Positions 47,394 through 58,985 of a stretch of DNA of 64,000 nucleotides are shown here, piece after piece (position 1 is the stretch's first letter; each line of letters begins with the position of its first letter). Below the pieces are notes generated by a model. That model worked only from the letters and a program-made list of their open reading frames with translations, was not told the DNA's origin and did no database searches. This DNA comes from Otatea glauca (taxonomy: Eukaryota; Streptophyta; Magnoliopsida; Poales; Poaceae). The position numbers and the translations under genes are program-made. The stretch spans positions 45,772,743 to 45,836,742 of the forward strand of contig CM070723.1 of NCBI GenBank assembly GCA_036346275.1, given 5' to 3'.

Positions 47394-50300
47394 ATCACCC
47401 GAGAGCTCAACAGATGTCTTCTTGCCTTTTGGCTCCAATTTCTGGTCTTTTGGGTTTCATCCCTAGCTTTTCAGCTCCTGCTTCTTGATTTTAGCTTCAG
47501 TTTTTGATTTTTCGTCAGATTTTGCTACATGCACCCGAAGCGTATCATGATGTTATATCCGCTCCGGCTTTTTGGCTCCAGCTCTTCGGCTTCGGCTTAT
47601 AGGCATTACCTAGGCTTCGTGGGCTCAATCTTTTCTACATAACCTATTTGTATTCTTCTTTCCACGGTCGTTTGGCTGTAACTATGTAATAAATTGGCTA
47701 TATGCATCTTACGATGCAGATACCGGGATATATCATCTTCCATTATCTAAACAAAGGTAGTTACCGTTCTTATTTATTTTAGTTTATTTGAGTATGTCAT
47801 TTCTCTTTAGCTACCATTCGCCGCTCTTCATCCTTCATTCTTGTAGAAGCAGAAACACATGTCTATAAACATATTTCGGAATTTGGGATATAATATATAA
47901 TCATTCCCCCATAGGAAAAATGATTTTTTTCTACAGTATATCAATGTTGAAGTAGCCTGGCATATTCTCACACGTTGACAGTATGTTTGCTCTTATCCTC
48001 CTACCATGTTAGAAGTTACTGATATATGATACGAGCTGCACAGTAGCAATAATATACATTCTATAAAAATGCTGTGATTTCCCTGAAAAATATAGAAACG
48101 TCGTGCCGTTGAGTAGCACTTGTCAAACTAATTTTCTAAAGGTGTTTGTTCATCGGTCATTACCATGACCAAAATGCATATAAGTATATTGCTTTTCCAA
48201 ATCCATTTTTCCTCGTTTCCTGGCGGCATTTTACATTCCTTGTTGTTTCACATAATCAGCATATTTACCCGGACAATTGCATGGCTATATATTATAATAT
48301 AGTTGTCTTTGATAAACAACTCTACTTGCTATAATTGAAATACAATTGTATTTGTATATAACTCTAATATCTATAAATGATTAATTTGCACCATTATCAT
48401 CTGCTCCTACCAAAATAAATGGTGGAGATCATTCTATTTTTCTTTCGATTAACGAGAGAATTTATGGTTTTTTTTTCTTTTTCATGATTATCGTGGGATT
48501 TGTTTATTTTTAAAACGAAGGAGGTATCACCTATTGTTTTTATTTATATAGATGACACCTGTACCATCTGCATATATTTTGCTTAAGGCTTTCATAAGTT
48601 GCTACTGAACCATAATAAATTCACAAAAGACGCGCATTTTCTTTATTATGCAACTGACTCTTCTTTCATGTGATCCTTTTCAGGTGAGCAGGACATTTAG
48701 GAGGCCGGCTAAACTGAACCTATTGATATCATGGCCTGCAAGTTGCAAATAAAGCTACATCAATTTCTGGCATTCTAGTTGATGCTCTTGATGCATTGCC
48801 ACATTATGTATTTCCATGATTCATTATTTTGCGGCATATGTATCACATATAACTCTGTTGACTCTTCATGACTATTATTCTTCCAACAATTCATTGGTGT
48901 TATATTTCTCTTGTTAATTTATCCTTTCCTTTTCCCTTTTAAGATGGCATCTATCTGATCAATTTTTATCGCACATTGTTCTGTACCTGACCGTCTAGTT
49001 GCCAGATTTTAGCTGGTTATGTTCGATTTGAAACGATTACAGCCAAACATATACAAACTCATGTCAGTCACGTATGACGTATTTTTGTATAGATCAGATT
49101 TGAAGAGACTTGATTGGTGCACCATATTTATCCGCGTGGGCCAGGGGTCAAGCTTGACTGCTTGAGGTCATCCCGATCGAAGCTCAAACAGGCTCCAGCT
49201 TGGCTCAATTGTGCTAGATAGATTGCATGTATATTAGTATTGTATTGGGCTGAATAAACTCGTCCTCGATTCAAATAGGCTTTAGAGTTTCAAAATATTA
49301 TATGCTCAAACGGTTGGAAGTGACATTTGTTAAATCATTTTAACATAATATGGCTCATGTAAATTACAGAATAGTTCTTATAATAAAAAGTTTAAGTGTG
49401 ATGGTTTCTAGACTAAAAGATTAAGAATTATGGGTTTAAAATCCCTCTCCTCTCCCTTCCAAATATTTAGTTGTGTGCTAATTAGTGTTATGCTACGGGA
49501 GGGTGCATGGCAATGCAATCAGTTTCCATGCATATATTAAACTGCCGAGTTACGGTCAGTTTCATTAAATTTTAAGTGCTGAATTAAAATGTCAGTTTCA
49601 TTGATTAAGTATTTGGAAACTGACTTATTTACTGCATGGAAACTGACGTATTTAGTGCTTGAAACTGATGCATTTATTAGAGGAATTTCTCTGGAAACTG
49701 ACGTTCATCTGTAACTCTCTCCTTAGTTACAGAGGAACCTCTCCTTGGCTATAAAAGAAGTCTCCTCCTGTACATCTAGTGCATAGAGAAAGGAATAAAG
49801 CACATAAAGGAATAGTACACACATCAAAGAAAAGAACAAAACTTCTCTGACCATTGAGGGAAGTATAAAAGTTAAGAAGAAAGAGAGGAGAGAAAAATTG
49901 ATATGCAAGACGTTACTAATATGTCTCAAGATAGGTTTGTGCTTTTGCACATATAAAGAATGATTTGTGTTTTTGCACATATAAAGGTTGCTTATTTGGT
50001 TGAATCAAATTATGCTAAATGATCTTATTGTTTCCGTATTTTTGCTTACAACATTTTCTCAGTCTTGTACTACATTATTTGCTATTCTTCTTCAATGCAT
50101 GGCAGACCTCCTGCCTTTTTTTTTTTAAAAAAATTATATGTTTATGTATTACCTTTGTACTCAAGGCTATTTCATGTGCACTCAAGTAAGAGCTCAGTAA
50201 GGATTCGAGCTTGAAGTAACTGGGCCTAGCTCAATTGGTGGGACTACCCAGGATTAAGTCCTATCTGACTTGAATTTGGGTTTCTATTCTTCTTCTAAAT

Positions 50301-50727
50301 CAAAAGATATATAGGGTATTCGTGTTTTTGTGTTCTAGAAAGTATGGGCTCAAGCTAAGGTTGATTTTGGCTCGAGCCAGGCTTGAGTCACTCAAGCCCA
50401 TCGCAAGCTGAACTCGAACAGCTTGTAGAGGCTAAGAATTTTTGACAGCCCTAGCAGAGACCCTAAAGTCAAGCAACAATATATCTAATGTTCTCTTCCG
50501 TAGACAACCGTTCTAGCCATTCATGTGAGAACAGATGCTATGATGGTGACGATGGCTGTTTTGAAGGATTAGGGCCATTTGGTTTATATGCTAAGGTTGC
50601 TATATTTTATCATAATTTTTTTGGTTAAACATGTCTAAGATTAGGTTATCAAAATTGAAGCCACATTTTGGCTAGTAAAAAGAATTTTGCCACATTTTTT
50701 GAATCACTGAGGCATGGGGCCTGGATG
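47394..50727. other. Intergenic, no gene recognised
   Basis: AT-rich. Around 49140-49260 and 50160-50450 there are diverged AAGCTTGACT / CAAGCTTGAG-type segments that resemble pieces of old repeats. A promoter-like cluster at 49516-49790 is listed separately. No protein signature is seen. Confidence 0.45.
49516..49790 (+). promoter_or_regulatory. GAAACTGAC motif cluster ahead of a TATA box
   Basis: Seven copies of GAAACTGA or its inverse TCAGTTTC lie within about 180 bp (from about 49518 to 49700), four of them as TGGAAACTGAC-like sequence. A CTATAAAAG box follows at about 49749-49757, with a purine-rich leader-like stretch after it. No ORF follows, so this may be the U3 of an unrecognised LTR. 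A 30-bp duplication (TTTTGCACATATAAAG, near 49944 and 49972) lies downstream. Confidence 0.4.
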
Positions 50728-51675
50728 TGAAACAACCCAAATTATTATCAGTGCAAATAAGATCATTACCACAATTAAATGCACACATAATTAAACTAAT
50801 CAACAAAGAATAATCATCAACTTTATTCATTATCTGAGAGTCATACAAAAGTCTCAATCACAAATACATAGATAACAAATTACATCAAAAAGAGATATTA
50901 CAAGAATAATTTCAAATTCCAAAAAAAACTAAAGCATCTATTGATCTTGGACCTTGATCCTTGAAATTGTCAATCATCCTCATACACAAACACATAATCA
51001 TTAGAAAATTAATGCAAGATTAAAATTATGAGAGTTGCTGTCATACCCAAATAATTGGTATCGCTCATCGAGATACCTGATCATTCTGGGCTAGTCGACA
51101 CCTCTCTCTAGACCGGGTTTCATCATTCGGCAATAAACAAACCTGTAATTGTCGGGTAACCGTAGCATTGCTGAAATAGTGCCAAAATATCTCGCGGTAA
51201 AAACATACAAGCGGCTGGGTAAAAAGGTTACCCACCAAGGTTAAAAAGGGACAGCCTCAAGCTAGTCAATCCCTAGTCATTCCCCATTTCCACCCACACC
51301 ATCTAAACAAAAGCCAGGAAATCAAGAAGGCCACCAAGGGGGGCAAGCCATCTCCTCTCCAAAACCACTAGAGTATTTCCAACCAAGCCATCATCTCCAA
51401 GCACACACACCAGCACATAGCCACAAGGCCAAAGCAAGCACTAGCTGAAGGCCACCAGGAGGAGGAGATCAAGGGGAAAGGAGCATGCCTAAGCACCAAG
51501 GCCAGAACCACCTAAGGCCAAACATATCGTGGCAAGCCAAGGAAGGCTGGGCAAGAAACCGGCCACCCCAACTTCAACACCGAGCAACCAAACATCACAA
51601 CACCAACCTTCTCCATCCCCAACCCTCAACATTCACAGGTTTGAATATACACATTATACTACTAGCCTTAAGAAC
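50728..51675 (+). mobile_element. Probable older LTR interrupted by the Copia insertion
   Basis: It begins TGAAACAACCCAAATTATT, the same style of start as the TGTAACATCCC LTRs in this window. The sequence continues to the Copia target duplication AGAAC and presumably resumes at 63725. The far end lies outside the window, so extent and class are uncertain. Confidence 0.4.
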
Positions 51676-51795
51676 TGAAGGACCATGTGGAGGTCCATCC
51701 ATGTTTGTGATGAGTATTTGAATTTATTTGAGCAAGGTGTGCTCAAGTTTGAGTTTGATTTGGATTGTTTTTCGAGCTAGAGCAATTTGAGTTAC

Positions 51796-52058
51796 TGGTC
51801 GGAGACCAGTTGTCCGACCTGCAGAGGTCTGGGTGTGGTCGGTCTGAGAGACCGTCGTCGACCGAGTGGTCAGGTCTCTCGCTGGTCGGAGACCAGTGGT
51901 CAGACCTCGAGTGGCGGGATGGAGACCAGTGGTCAGACCTTGGTTGGTCGGGATGGAGACCAGTGGTCAGACCTTGGTTGGTCGGGATGAAGACCAGTGG
52001 TCAGACCATGGTTGGTCGGGATGGAGACCAGATGGTCGCACCACGTGTGGTCGGGTTT
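51796..52058. repeat. 34-bp palindrome-bearing repeats in the LTR U3
   Basis: GGATGGAGACC-type starts at 51917, 51951, 51985 and 52019 give an exact 34-bp period, with degenerate units before 51917. Each unit holds GACCAGTGGTC (GACCA and TGGTC inverted around one base) and often GGTCGG or GGTCAGACC. The same array is present in the 3' LTR (61685-61955). Its place in U3 upstream of the TATA box suggests enhancer-like repeats. Confidence 0.85.
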
Positions 52059-52680
52059 TGCTTTGGTCAAGATAGTGTATATCTTTCTGCTGAGATGGAT
52101 ATGTGTTGTTGGACATTGCTATGTGATGTGGTTTCCTTGTCTATGATGGTTGCGGACTTTGGAGCTAGGTCATGGTGAGGTGAAGGGGATCGTGACTAGG
52201 CCGAGAGCCGAGGTCCGGATGATCAAGGTGTCGCCAAAGATGACCGAGGCCGTGGAGTAGCCGCAAGCCGAGAAGACAAAGGAATGGATGAGATGCTAAC
52301 TTGGAGCCGCTCGATCAAGGAGGACCGTTGGATCGCGGTCGGGAAGATAGAGAAGCGGGTCAAGTTAGTGTGAGTTGAAAAGCGTGCAAAACCCGCTGGG
52401 TTGTTGGGTTTGGGTGAGCCCATGCATAGCTTTGTGAGTGGGTAAAAACTCACCCTTGATGGAGTGCTCTAGGGTTTAGAGGCTCATCCAAGGGTGGTAG
52501 GTGTTCCAAGCCTGCTATGAATAGACAGGAGAGGGTGTCTCCTTGGGGTGAGCAGTGAGGAAAGTCTACGTGAGTAGTTGAGAGTTGTTGAGAGTGGCAG
52601 TGTAAGGATCAAATCCGGCTCTTGGATGTTGGCTTAGGATTGAAGCAGACATCCAAAGGTGGGAATTGATCCTGTGTCAC

Positions 52681-52690
52681 TATAAATAGA
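52681..52690 (+). promoter_or_regulatory. TATA box of the 5' LTR
   Basis: TATAAATAGA, about 760 bp downstream of the 34-bp repeats and conserved at 62583 in the 3' LTR. Confidence 0.7.
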
Positions 52691-53524
52691 GGGTAGGGCA
52701 GCCTCCTCTCTCAAGGTTGTGAAGGTTCGAGGTTTTTTTGCTCATTTGAGCTTTGCCCACTTTGTTGTGAGGCTTTGTAAACCTCCCTTCCGTAAATGAA
52801 ATGTTCTTCATTTCTATTCTGTTTCATTTCTCTTACGTATTTACATTACGCACTTAAATTTCATTATATAAATTCGCATTTACTTACTTGCAATTTACCT
52901 TACGTAATTTGGATTTGCCTCATCTCCTTCTACATGCTATTGAGTTTTTGTTGAAATTCATGATTGATGAACTCTTCTCGGATTCGGTGCTTTCAATCTT
53001 TTAGGCAATCCTTACGCTCTTGTTGCAAGTTGTAAACTGTGTGTTCTTAAAGTGCGTAAATGTGTGACTTGCAGTTCTTTAGTCTTGATTGGCTTCGTTC
53101 TTGTTGCCAAGGATGAAAGATTTTGGATGAATCTTCTATAGATCATATCCCAATCATCTAGGCAATCTACAACCTCTTCTATTCAGCTTTGCAAGAAACC
53201 AATTTACGTGCCTAGTTTTCGATAGTGTTTCTATTGTTTGAAGGGTTGTTTCCTCGTGTACTTACTTGCTATGATTTGTGGAGAGTCATCCAAGGATTTT
53301 CACCATCAACTCCAGTGACAAGTTAGGGGTGAAGTCTGTGTTCGTGACTCGCTTTTTGGTGTTGCTTTTGTTAAACTGAACAGACGGAACCTTGGTATTA
53401 ATTCCTTCGATTGTTGATTGAAATAGGTTCTGACATCCTTTGGGAGGTGCACACCAATTTTCATCGCTTTTGGATCACCGATCAAAAGCTACATCGATTT
53501 GCTTTTGAGATCGTGTTGATTTTA

Positions 53525-53690
53525 TCGTTCATCCGACCACTTGGTCGGGAGTACTCGCTCATCCGACCACTTCGTGTATGGAGTATCGCTCATCCGACCA
53601 GGCCGATCGGGGTACTGCTCACCCAACACTATTCATTCCGAGATCGCTCATCCGACTCAGAGGTCGGGGTACTGCTCATCCGACAGAAAT
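53525..53690. repeat. CTCATCCGACC motif array near the LTR 3' end
   Basis: Five or so copies of GCTCATCCGAC or TTCATCCGACC, alternating with GTCGGGGTACTGCTC, spaced about 30-55 bp. The same array is in the 3' LTR (about 63436-63600). The core CCGAC pairs with GTCGG between units. Downstream of the TATA box, so in R or U5. Confidence 0.75.
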
Positions 53691-53809
53691 ACCCGACCAA
53701 AGGCGCTTTCTTTCGGTCTTTTGGTGGTTTGAATTTTAGGGGAGAGTTTATTCAAAATTTTATTTGGCTCCTATTCACTCCCCTCTAGTCGCTTTTTCGA
53801 TCTTTCAAT

Positions 53810-53821
53810 TGGTATCGGGCG
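53810..53821 (+). other. Primer-binding site (initiator tRNA-Met type)
   Basis: TGGTATCGGGC begins 3 bp after the LTR end. The Copia norm is TGGTATCAGAGC, complementary to initiator tRNA-Met. The change CAG to CG inside it matches the CNG-loss pattern seen over the element. Confidence 0.75.
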
Positions 53822-53858
53822 GTTCGCTCTTTCTAGATCTTGACCGGTCTCAAGAGCC

Positions 53859-56217
53859 ATGGCGATGGACAAGTATTCCACCAAGCCTCCTATTTTCTCG
53901 GAGTTGATTTTCCTTTTGGAAATCTCGGATGGAGTCGTACATCACGCTAGGGTTTCCGATATGGCGGAAGGTGAAGCTCCGTATGAGGTTCCGCCGATGA
54001 GAACGTCACGGCCGCAATATGGCTGATGTTGAGGCAAATGCTAAGGTAAGGAACATCCTCATACAGGCCTTAGTCGCAGTGAGTACGATAGGATCTCTCA
54101 CCTTCGTTTCGCTTCATGAGATTTGGGTGACCTCGATGCTTACCATGAGGGTACTACCCAAATCAAGACGGTTCGACAGGACCAATTCAAGCGTGAGGTC
54201 AACAAGTTTGAACAGCACGCTGGTGAGAGTCTTGACGAGTGCTTTGATCGGTTTACGAAGATTTTGAGCGACCTTCGAGCAGTCGGTTGCATATACCCTG
54301 ACTCAGATAATGCTCGACATTTCTTGACCGCACTTGATCTTCGTGTTTGGGAGATGAAGGTGACCACCATCAAGGACACCACCGACCTGTCGACCTTGAC
54401 TCTTGACGGGCTTTATTCCCGCCTCAAGACTCATGAGATCGACGTCGTCTCGCGGAAGACGAAATCTCAGTCGATGGCTTTGGTCACCGATCCCATTGGA
54501 TCCTCTCTGTCTGATTCTTCTGTTGATTTCTCTCTCTCCGCCCTTTGCGAGCTAAGCGATGACCAACTGGAAAAATTTCAGAAAATGAGCTTGCTCTTCT
54601 TACTCGCAAATTTTCATATGCATACAAGAGAGTGAGAGAGAGGAAGAGAGGTGGGATGATCACCTGTTTCGAGTGTGGTGGCCCCAACCACATTCGAGCA
54701 AATTGTCCCAAGCTGGAGAAAGGCAAAAACGAACAAGGAGGTTCGGGCAAGAACGACTACACCGACAAGAACCGCAACAAGAAGGCCCCAGCTCGTGAGC
54801 CGGCGAAGAAGAAGTACCACAACTTTGCCAAAAACAAGAAGCTCTTTCATCGGGTCCTTGCCGCTAGATGATATCGAGCTCTCCGACTCGAGACGTGGAG
54901 CGACGAAGGCGAGGATGAACCGCAAGTGAAGAAGAGCGCGACGACTTCTCCAAGATGTGCTTCATGGCAGCGCCATTGAAGCAAGCGACTCCGAGTCAGA
55001 CAAATCGGACAAGGTACCCACCTACGATTTAATTAAATGTCGCTTCAGTAAATTAGGCAAGTTTCATGCTAAGGCTAGGTCGAGGTGTTCGAGTTAGAAA
55101 AGGAAGTAGGTACCTTGACTCGGAGTTAGCTTCACTTAGATCTTCTCCTCCCGAGTCACCGATGATGTACTTTGTGTGATGCTTTGCTTGTGGAGTTAGA
55201 GAACCTAAGGACTATGCATGATAGTGTGTTGTCCGAACTAGATAGTCTTAGGTTGAAGAATGCTAGCAATGAATCTGCTGATACTCATTCTGAGATGCTA
55301 GTTTTCTTCCCGCTCACTCTACTCCTTCTTGTGCTAATTGCCCTAAATTGCTTGTCAAATTGATGCCATGAGCGATCACCTTAGGAAGCTTTCTTCTAGA
55401 AACGATGAACTTGAAATGCATGCTTCTAAGGAACCATCACTCATGTGAGGGTCAGAGGCAACTAAAACTTGACAATGAATCCTTAAATGTCAAGTGTGCT
55501 AAACTTGCTAAGGACTTACTAGATAAGTCACAAGAAAGTTGCTTGCGATGTTCTGTGATTGAGGGGGACTTGGATAAAATCCATGTCGAGCTTAGGAAGA
55601 AATTAGAAGATCAAGCCAATAGAATTAGAAATGCGTCTTGCGTTTCTTGTGAGGCCCTCAAGATTGAGGCAGCCGTGATGAGGGAGAAAAATGCACGTGC
55701 TGAGAGAGCTCATCTTTTTGGTTCTTCTTCTTCTTCTTCTTCTTCTTCTCCCTGTTCTTCTTGTGCTTCTTTCTTTCGAGATTGCCAGTATCTTATGAGC
55801 ACTCTCGAGAAGTTTGTTGGAGGCAAGAAGAAGCTCAATCTTATTCTAGACCAATCCAAGATTAGTAGATTCAATCAAGGTCTAGGATTTGATCCTTGAG
55901 CACGCCGGCGCATCCTCCCACCATTGTGCGCGGCTCCAAGAGTGGTGAGATTGTGGTAGCCCTCGAGTGAGCACCACCAAGTTTAGGTCTCTGGGTTGTC
56001 CATAGGACTTCGACTGAAGGATGTTACTCCTGTTGCTTCGTCTCTAGCAAGGCGAAGTACACATGCACCTTTTGTAAGAAGGATGGTCACCTAGTAGATT
56101 TACGCTTGAGCACGCCAAGATCACTCGGCGTGAGCGTGTTGTCGCTCTTAGGGGTATTCGAGGTCATCCCTGCACTTTGAGTGCTCCTAAGGCACACACC
56201 GCTTCTAGACAAAGTTA
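53859..56217 (+). pseudogene. Copia gag, disrupted
   Basis: Starts at the ATG at 53859 (MAMDKYSTKPP, preceding a shifted gag opening). The UBN2-type capsid segment runs in one frame at 54123-54480 (QFKREVNKFEQHAGESLDEC, FLTALDLRVWEMKVTTI). A CCHC zinc knuckle, CFECGGPNHIRANC, lies at about 54664-54705, followed by a Lys-rich tail. A coiled-coil region (55405-55899) contains a poly-Ser run from a TTC microsatellite at 55722-55750. A second knuckle, CTFCKKDGHLVD.., is at about 56070. Gag builds the virus-like particle; the long coiled-coil tail is typical of SIRE-type elements. Confidence 0.85.
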
Positions 56218-56218
56218 G

Positions 56219-57064
56219 AGAGTCGCTGTTTTTGGGCGCGCCCAGACTCGGTTTTCATGTTGGTTCTTGAGTTTTAGTCTTGGAGCTGTTCGTAGTCGGG
56301 TCTTTCCGCCGCCCTTTTGATATTCCTCGTTTTCCCATCGAGGTAGATATCGGCGTGAGGTGTTTTCTAGTAGGAGATTTAGGAAGCCTCACCGGGTGGC
56401 TCGGCTTTTGCACCACGGCGTGCCAACCCGCTTTGACTCCTATATTATCTACCGAGTTGCTCCTAATCATGTGAGAGTTGAGCGTCAGAGAGACACTCGA
56501 GTCGATCTTCTTCTCGTGGATGGTACTGAGGCGCCGTGTGGTTCAAGATTGGGTTCCCAAGTCTTCACTCTATCCCAAGATCGAGTCATCTCTCTCTTGT
56601 GTCTTGATCAGTTAAATCGGATGGGAAGGAGATGTTTGGATTGTCGACTCGGTTGTTCTCGCCATATGACCGGAGATTCTCGATGGTTCTCTTCCCTAGT
56701 CCGAGCCCCCGGTGATGAGTTGATCACTTTCGGGGATGCTTCTTCAGGTAGAGTCATAGCTAAAGGTACCATCTGCATTAACCAAAATTTCATTCTTAAA
56801 GATGTTGCCTTAGTAAGTAAGCTGCAATACAATCTACTCTCTGTTTCTCAGCTTATTGATGACTCTTTCGAGGTAAGCTTCAAGAGTAATGCCTGTAGAA
56901 TCCTTGATTCATCAGGAGGGTTAGTTTGCGGGATTTCTAGAGATGGGAGAGTCTTTCGTGCTGATTTTTCTGCTTCTTCCGAGACTCTCTTCGATGTTTG
57001 ATTGCTTCGAGTCCCGTGATCTCTCCTTCCGCATAGGAGACTTGGTCACATTGGTTTTGATCAT
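56219..57064 (+). pseudogene. Copia protease and GAG-pre-integrase region, disrupted
   Basis: The frame 56360-57001 reads the segment after the protease active site: SRHMTGDSRWFSSLV, then FGDASSGRVIAKGT and LQYNLLSVSQLIDD. The aspartic-protease motif itself, expected as DSGCS, reads DSVVL at about 56650-56665 because one base of the CTG in the Ser-Gly codons is missing. The pre-integrase segment (RRLGHIGFDHLTRVS-like) spans about 57030-57080. Confidence 0.85.
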
Positions 57065-57838
57065 TTGACTCGAGTTAGCAGCCACGATCTCATTCGGGGT
57101 CTGCCCAAACTCAAGATGGTCAAAGACTTAGTTTGCTCTCCTTGCCGACATGGCAAGATGGTTACTACTTCTCATCCTCCAGTGACCGTAGTGATGACTG
57201 ATGCACTAGGACAGCTTTTACATATGGACACTGTTGGTCCAGCTAGAGTGCAGTCAGCAGGAGGGAAGTGGTATGTTCTTGTCATCGTTGATGATTTTTC
57301 TAGATTCTCTTGGGTATTCTTCATGGCCTCGAAGGATGAGACTTTTTCTCACTTTAGGGGTTTGGTCAGTAGGTTGTCTATTGAGCTCCCAGGTGCATTA
57401 CGAGCTTTACGTAGTGATAATGGCACGGAGTTCAAGAATTCCTACTTTGAGAGTTTTTGTGTGGAGTCTGGTTTAGAGCATCAGTTCTCTTCTCCCTACG
57501 CCCCTCAGCAGAATGGCATAGTGGAAAGGAAGAACAGGAACCTGGTTGAGATGGCTAGGACGATGCTAGATGAGTACAGTACTCCTAGGAAGTTTTGGGC
57601 TGAGGCTATAGCTACTGCTTGCCATGTTTCTAATCGCGTGTTTTTGAGAGCACATTTGCATCGCACTTCTTATGAGTTGAGGTATGGGCGAAAGCCCAGT
57701 GTGTCTCATTTTCGCGTTTTCGGTTGCAAGTGTTTTATCTTGAAGTCTGGTAACCTAGATAAGTTTGAGTCTCGCTCTTCTGATGGTATCTTTCTAGGTT
57801 ACTCGTCTTCTTCTCGTAGCTATAGGGTGGAGTGTTGA
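57065..57838 (+). CDS. Copia integrase core (open frame, part of pol)
   Basis: An uninterrupted 257-residue frame. The zinc-binding end is seen in LVCSPCRHGK (HHCC type). The catalytic triad falls in LHMDTVGP (first Asp), LRSDNGTEF (second Asp) and NGIVERKNR (Glu), with the usual D-D-35-E spacing. The C-terminal part has FWAEAIATACHVSNRV, FRVFGCKCF and FLGYSSSSRSYRV, all Copia hallmarks. Integrase inserts the cDNA into the host chromosome. As the Met at the start is internal to the polyprotein, this is not a separate gene. The frame ends in a TGA just after the GYS block, where pol would normally continue. Confidence 0.95.
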   Translation: MTRVSSHDLIRGLPKLKMVKDLVCSPCRHGKMVTTSHPPVTVVMTDALGQLLHMDTVGPARVQSAGGKWYVLVIVDDFSRFSWVFFMASKDETFSHFRGLVSRLSIELPGALRALRSDNGTEFKNSYFESFCVESGLEHQFSSPYAPQQNGIVERKNRNLVEMARTMLDEYSTPRKFWAEAIATACHVSNRVFLRAHLHRTSYELRYGRKPSVSHFRVFGCKCFILKSGNLDKFESRSSDGIFLGYSSSSRSYRVEC

Positions 57839-58239
57839 TGCACATAGGATCATAGAGACCGTGATGTGACCTTTGATGAGGCTAGCCCAGAGCTAGACAC
57901 GATGTTTGTGCTCTTCTTATCCCTCCGAGACCATCTTTGAAGAAGATGAGGATGATGGAAATGATGGTGTTCCACCGGATCCAGTCCCTCTCCACCGAGG
58001 TGCCTCCTGCTTCCATTTTCGCACCTCGTGGAGACCGGCCCTTGCCTTCCGACTCTCCTTGCCGAGTGGCTCTGCTCCTACCTCTTCTGCTCAAGAGGTA
58101 GAGGCTACTCATTCTTTGGACCTCCCGTCATATTCGAGACGCCATCCTCCGATCGATGGTTGGCGATTTGTTCGAGCGTGTCACCCGCTCAAGAACGGGT
58201 CTGTCCTCTTTCTGCCTTCACTCTGCCTTCGTTGCCTCC

Positions 58240-58985
58240 TTTGAGCCGAAGGATGTTTCTCATGCATTATCCGATGAGTCGTGGATTAATGCTATGCATG
58301 AGGAACTTGAGAACTTTGAGAGGAATAAGGTATGGCAGCTTGTCGAGCCCCCATCTGGTCATAATGTCATTGGGACCAAGTGGGTGTTCAAAAACAAGCA
58401 GAGTGAGGATGGGGTTGTAATTAGAAACAAGGCTAGACTAGTTGCAGGGCTTTTCTCAAAGTTGAGGGTCTTGACTTTGAGGAGACCTTTGCTCCTGTAG
58501 CTAGGCTAGAGGCTATCCGAATCCTGCTTGCATTTTCTGCATCCAAAGGCTTCAAGCTTTATCAAATGGATGTCAAGAGTGCATTCCTCAATGGCTATAT
58601 TGAGGAAGAGGTTTATGTCAAGCAACCTCCACGATTCGAGAATCCCAAGTTTCCGAGTCATGTATACAAGCTTTCCAAAGCTCTGTATGGACTCAAGCAG
58701 GCCCCCAGAGCATGGTATGAGAGGCTCAAGTCTTATCTTCTCACCATGACTTTAAAATGGGCATAGTAGACAAAACTCGCTCATCGACACCATGAGTCTC
58801 ATTTTCTTCTTGTCCAGATTTATGTGGACGATATCATTTTTGGTGGCTCGTCTCATTCTCTTGTCTCTCATTTTTCTGATGTGATGAGTATAGAGTTTGA
58901 GATGAGTATGATGGGCGAGTTGAGCTACTTTCTTGGCTTCCAAATCAAGCGCACTCGGAGGGTACTTTCTTGCATCAAGGCAAAT
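58240..58985 (+). pseudogene. Copia reverse transcriptase, disrupted
   Basis: Blocks in several frames: WINAMHEELENFERNKVWQL (58285-58345), GTKWVFKNKQSEDG, then MDVKSAFLNGYIEEEVYVKQ (58566-58625), YKLSKALYGLKQAPRAWYE (58663-58720) and IYVDDIIFGG (58818-58847) with the catalytic YVDD intact, then GELSYFLGFQIKR (about 58915-58950). Breaks lie at about 58450, 58500 and 58755-58800. Confidence 0.92.

Larger units (their letters stand above)
51676..53807 (+). repeat. Copia 5' LTR, 2132 bp
   Basis: Starts TGAAGGACCATGTGG and ends GATCTTTCA. TATA box TATAAATAGA at 52681. It contains a 34-bp repeat array (51796-52058) and a second motif array (53525-53690). It is 21 bp shorter than the 3' LTR, mainly through 1-bp losses at CNG triplets. 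Confidence 0.95.
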
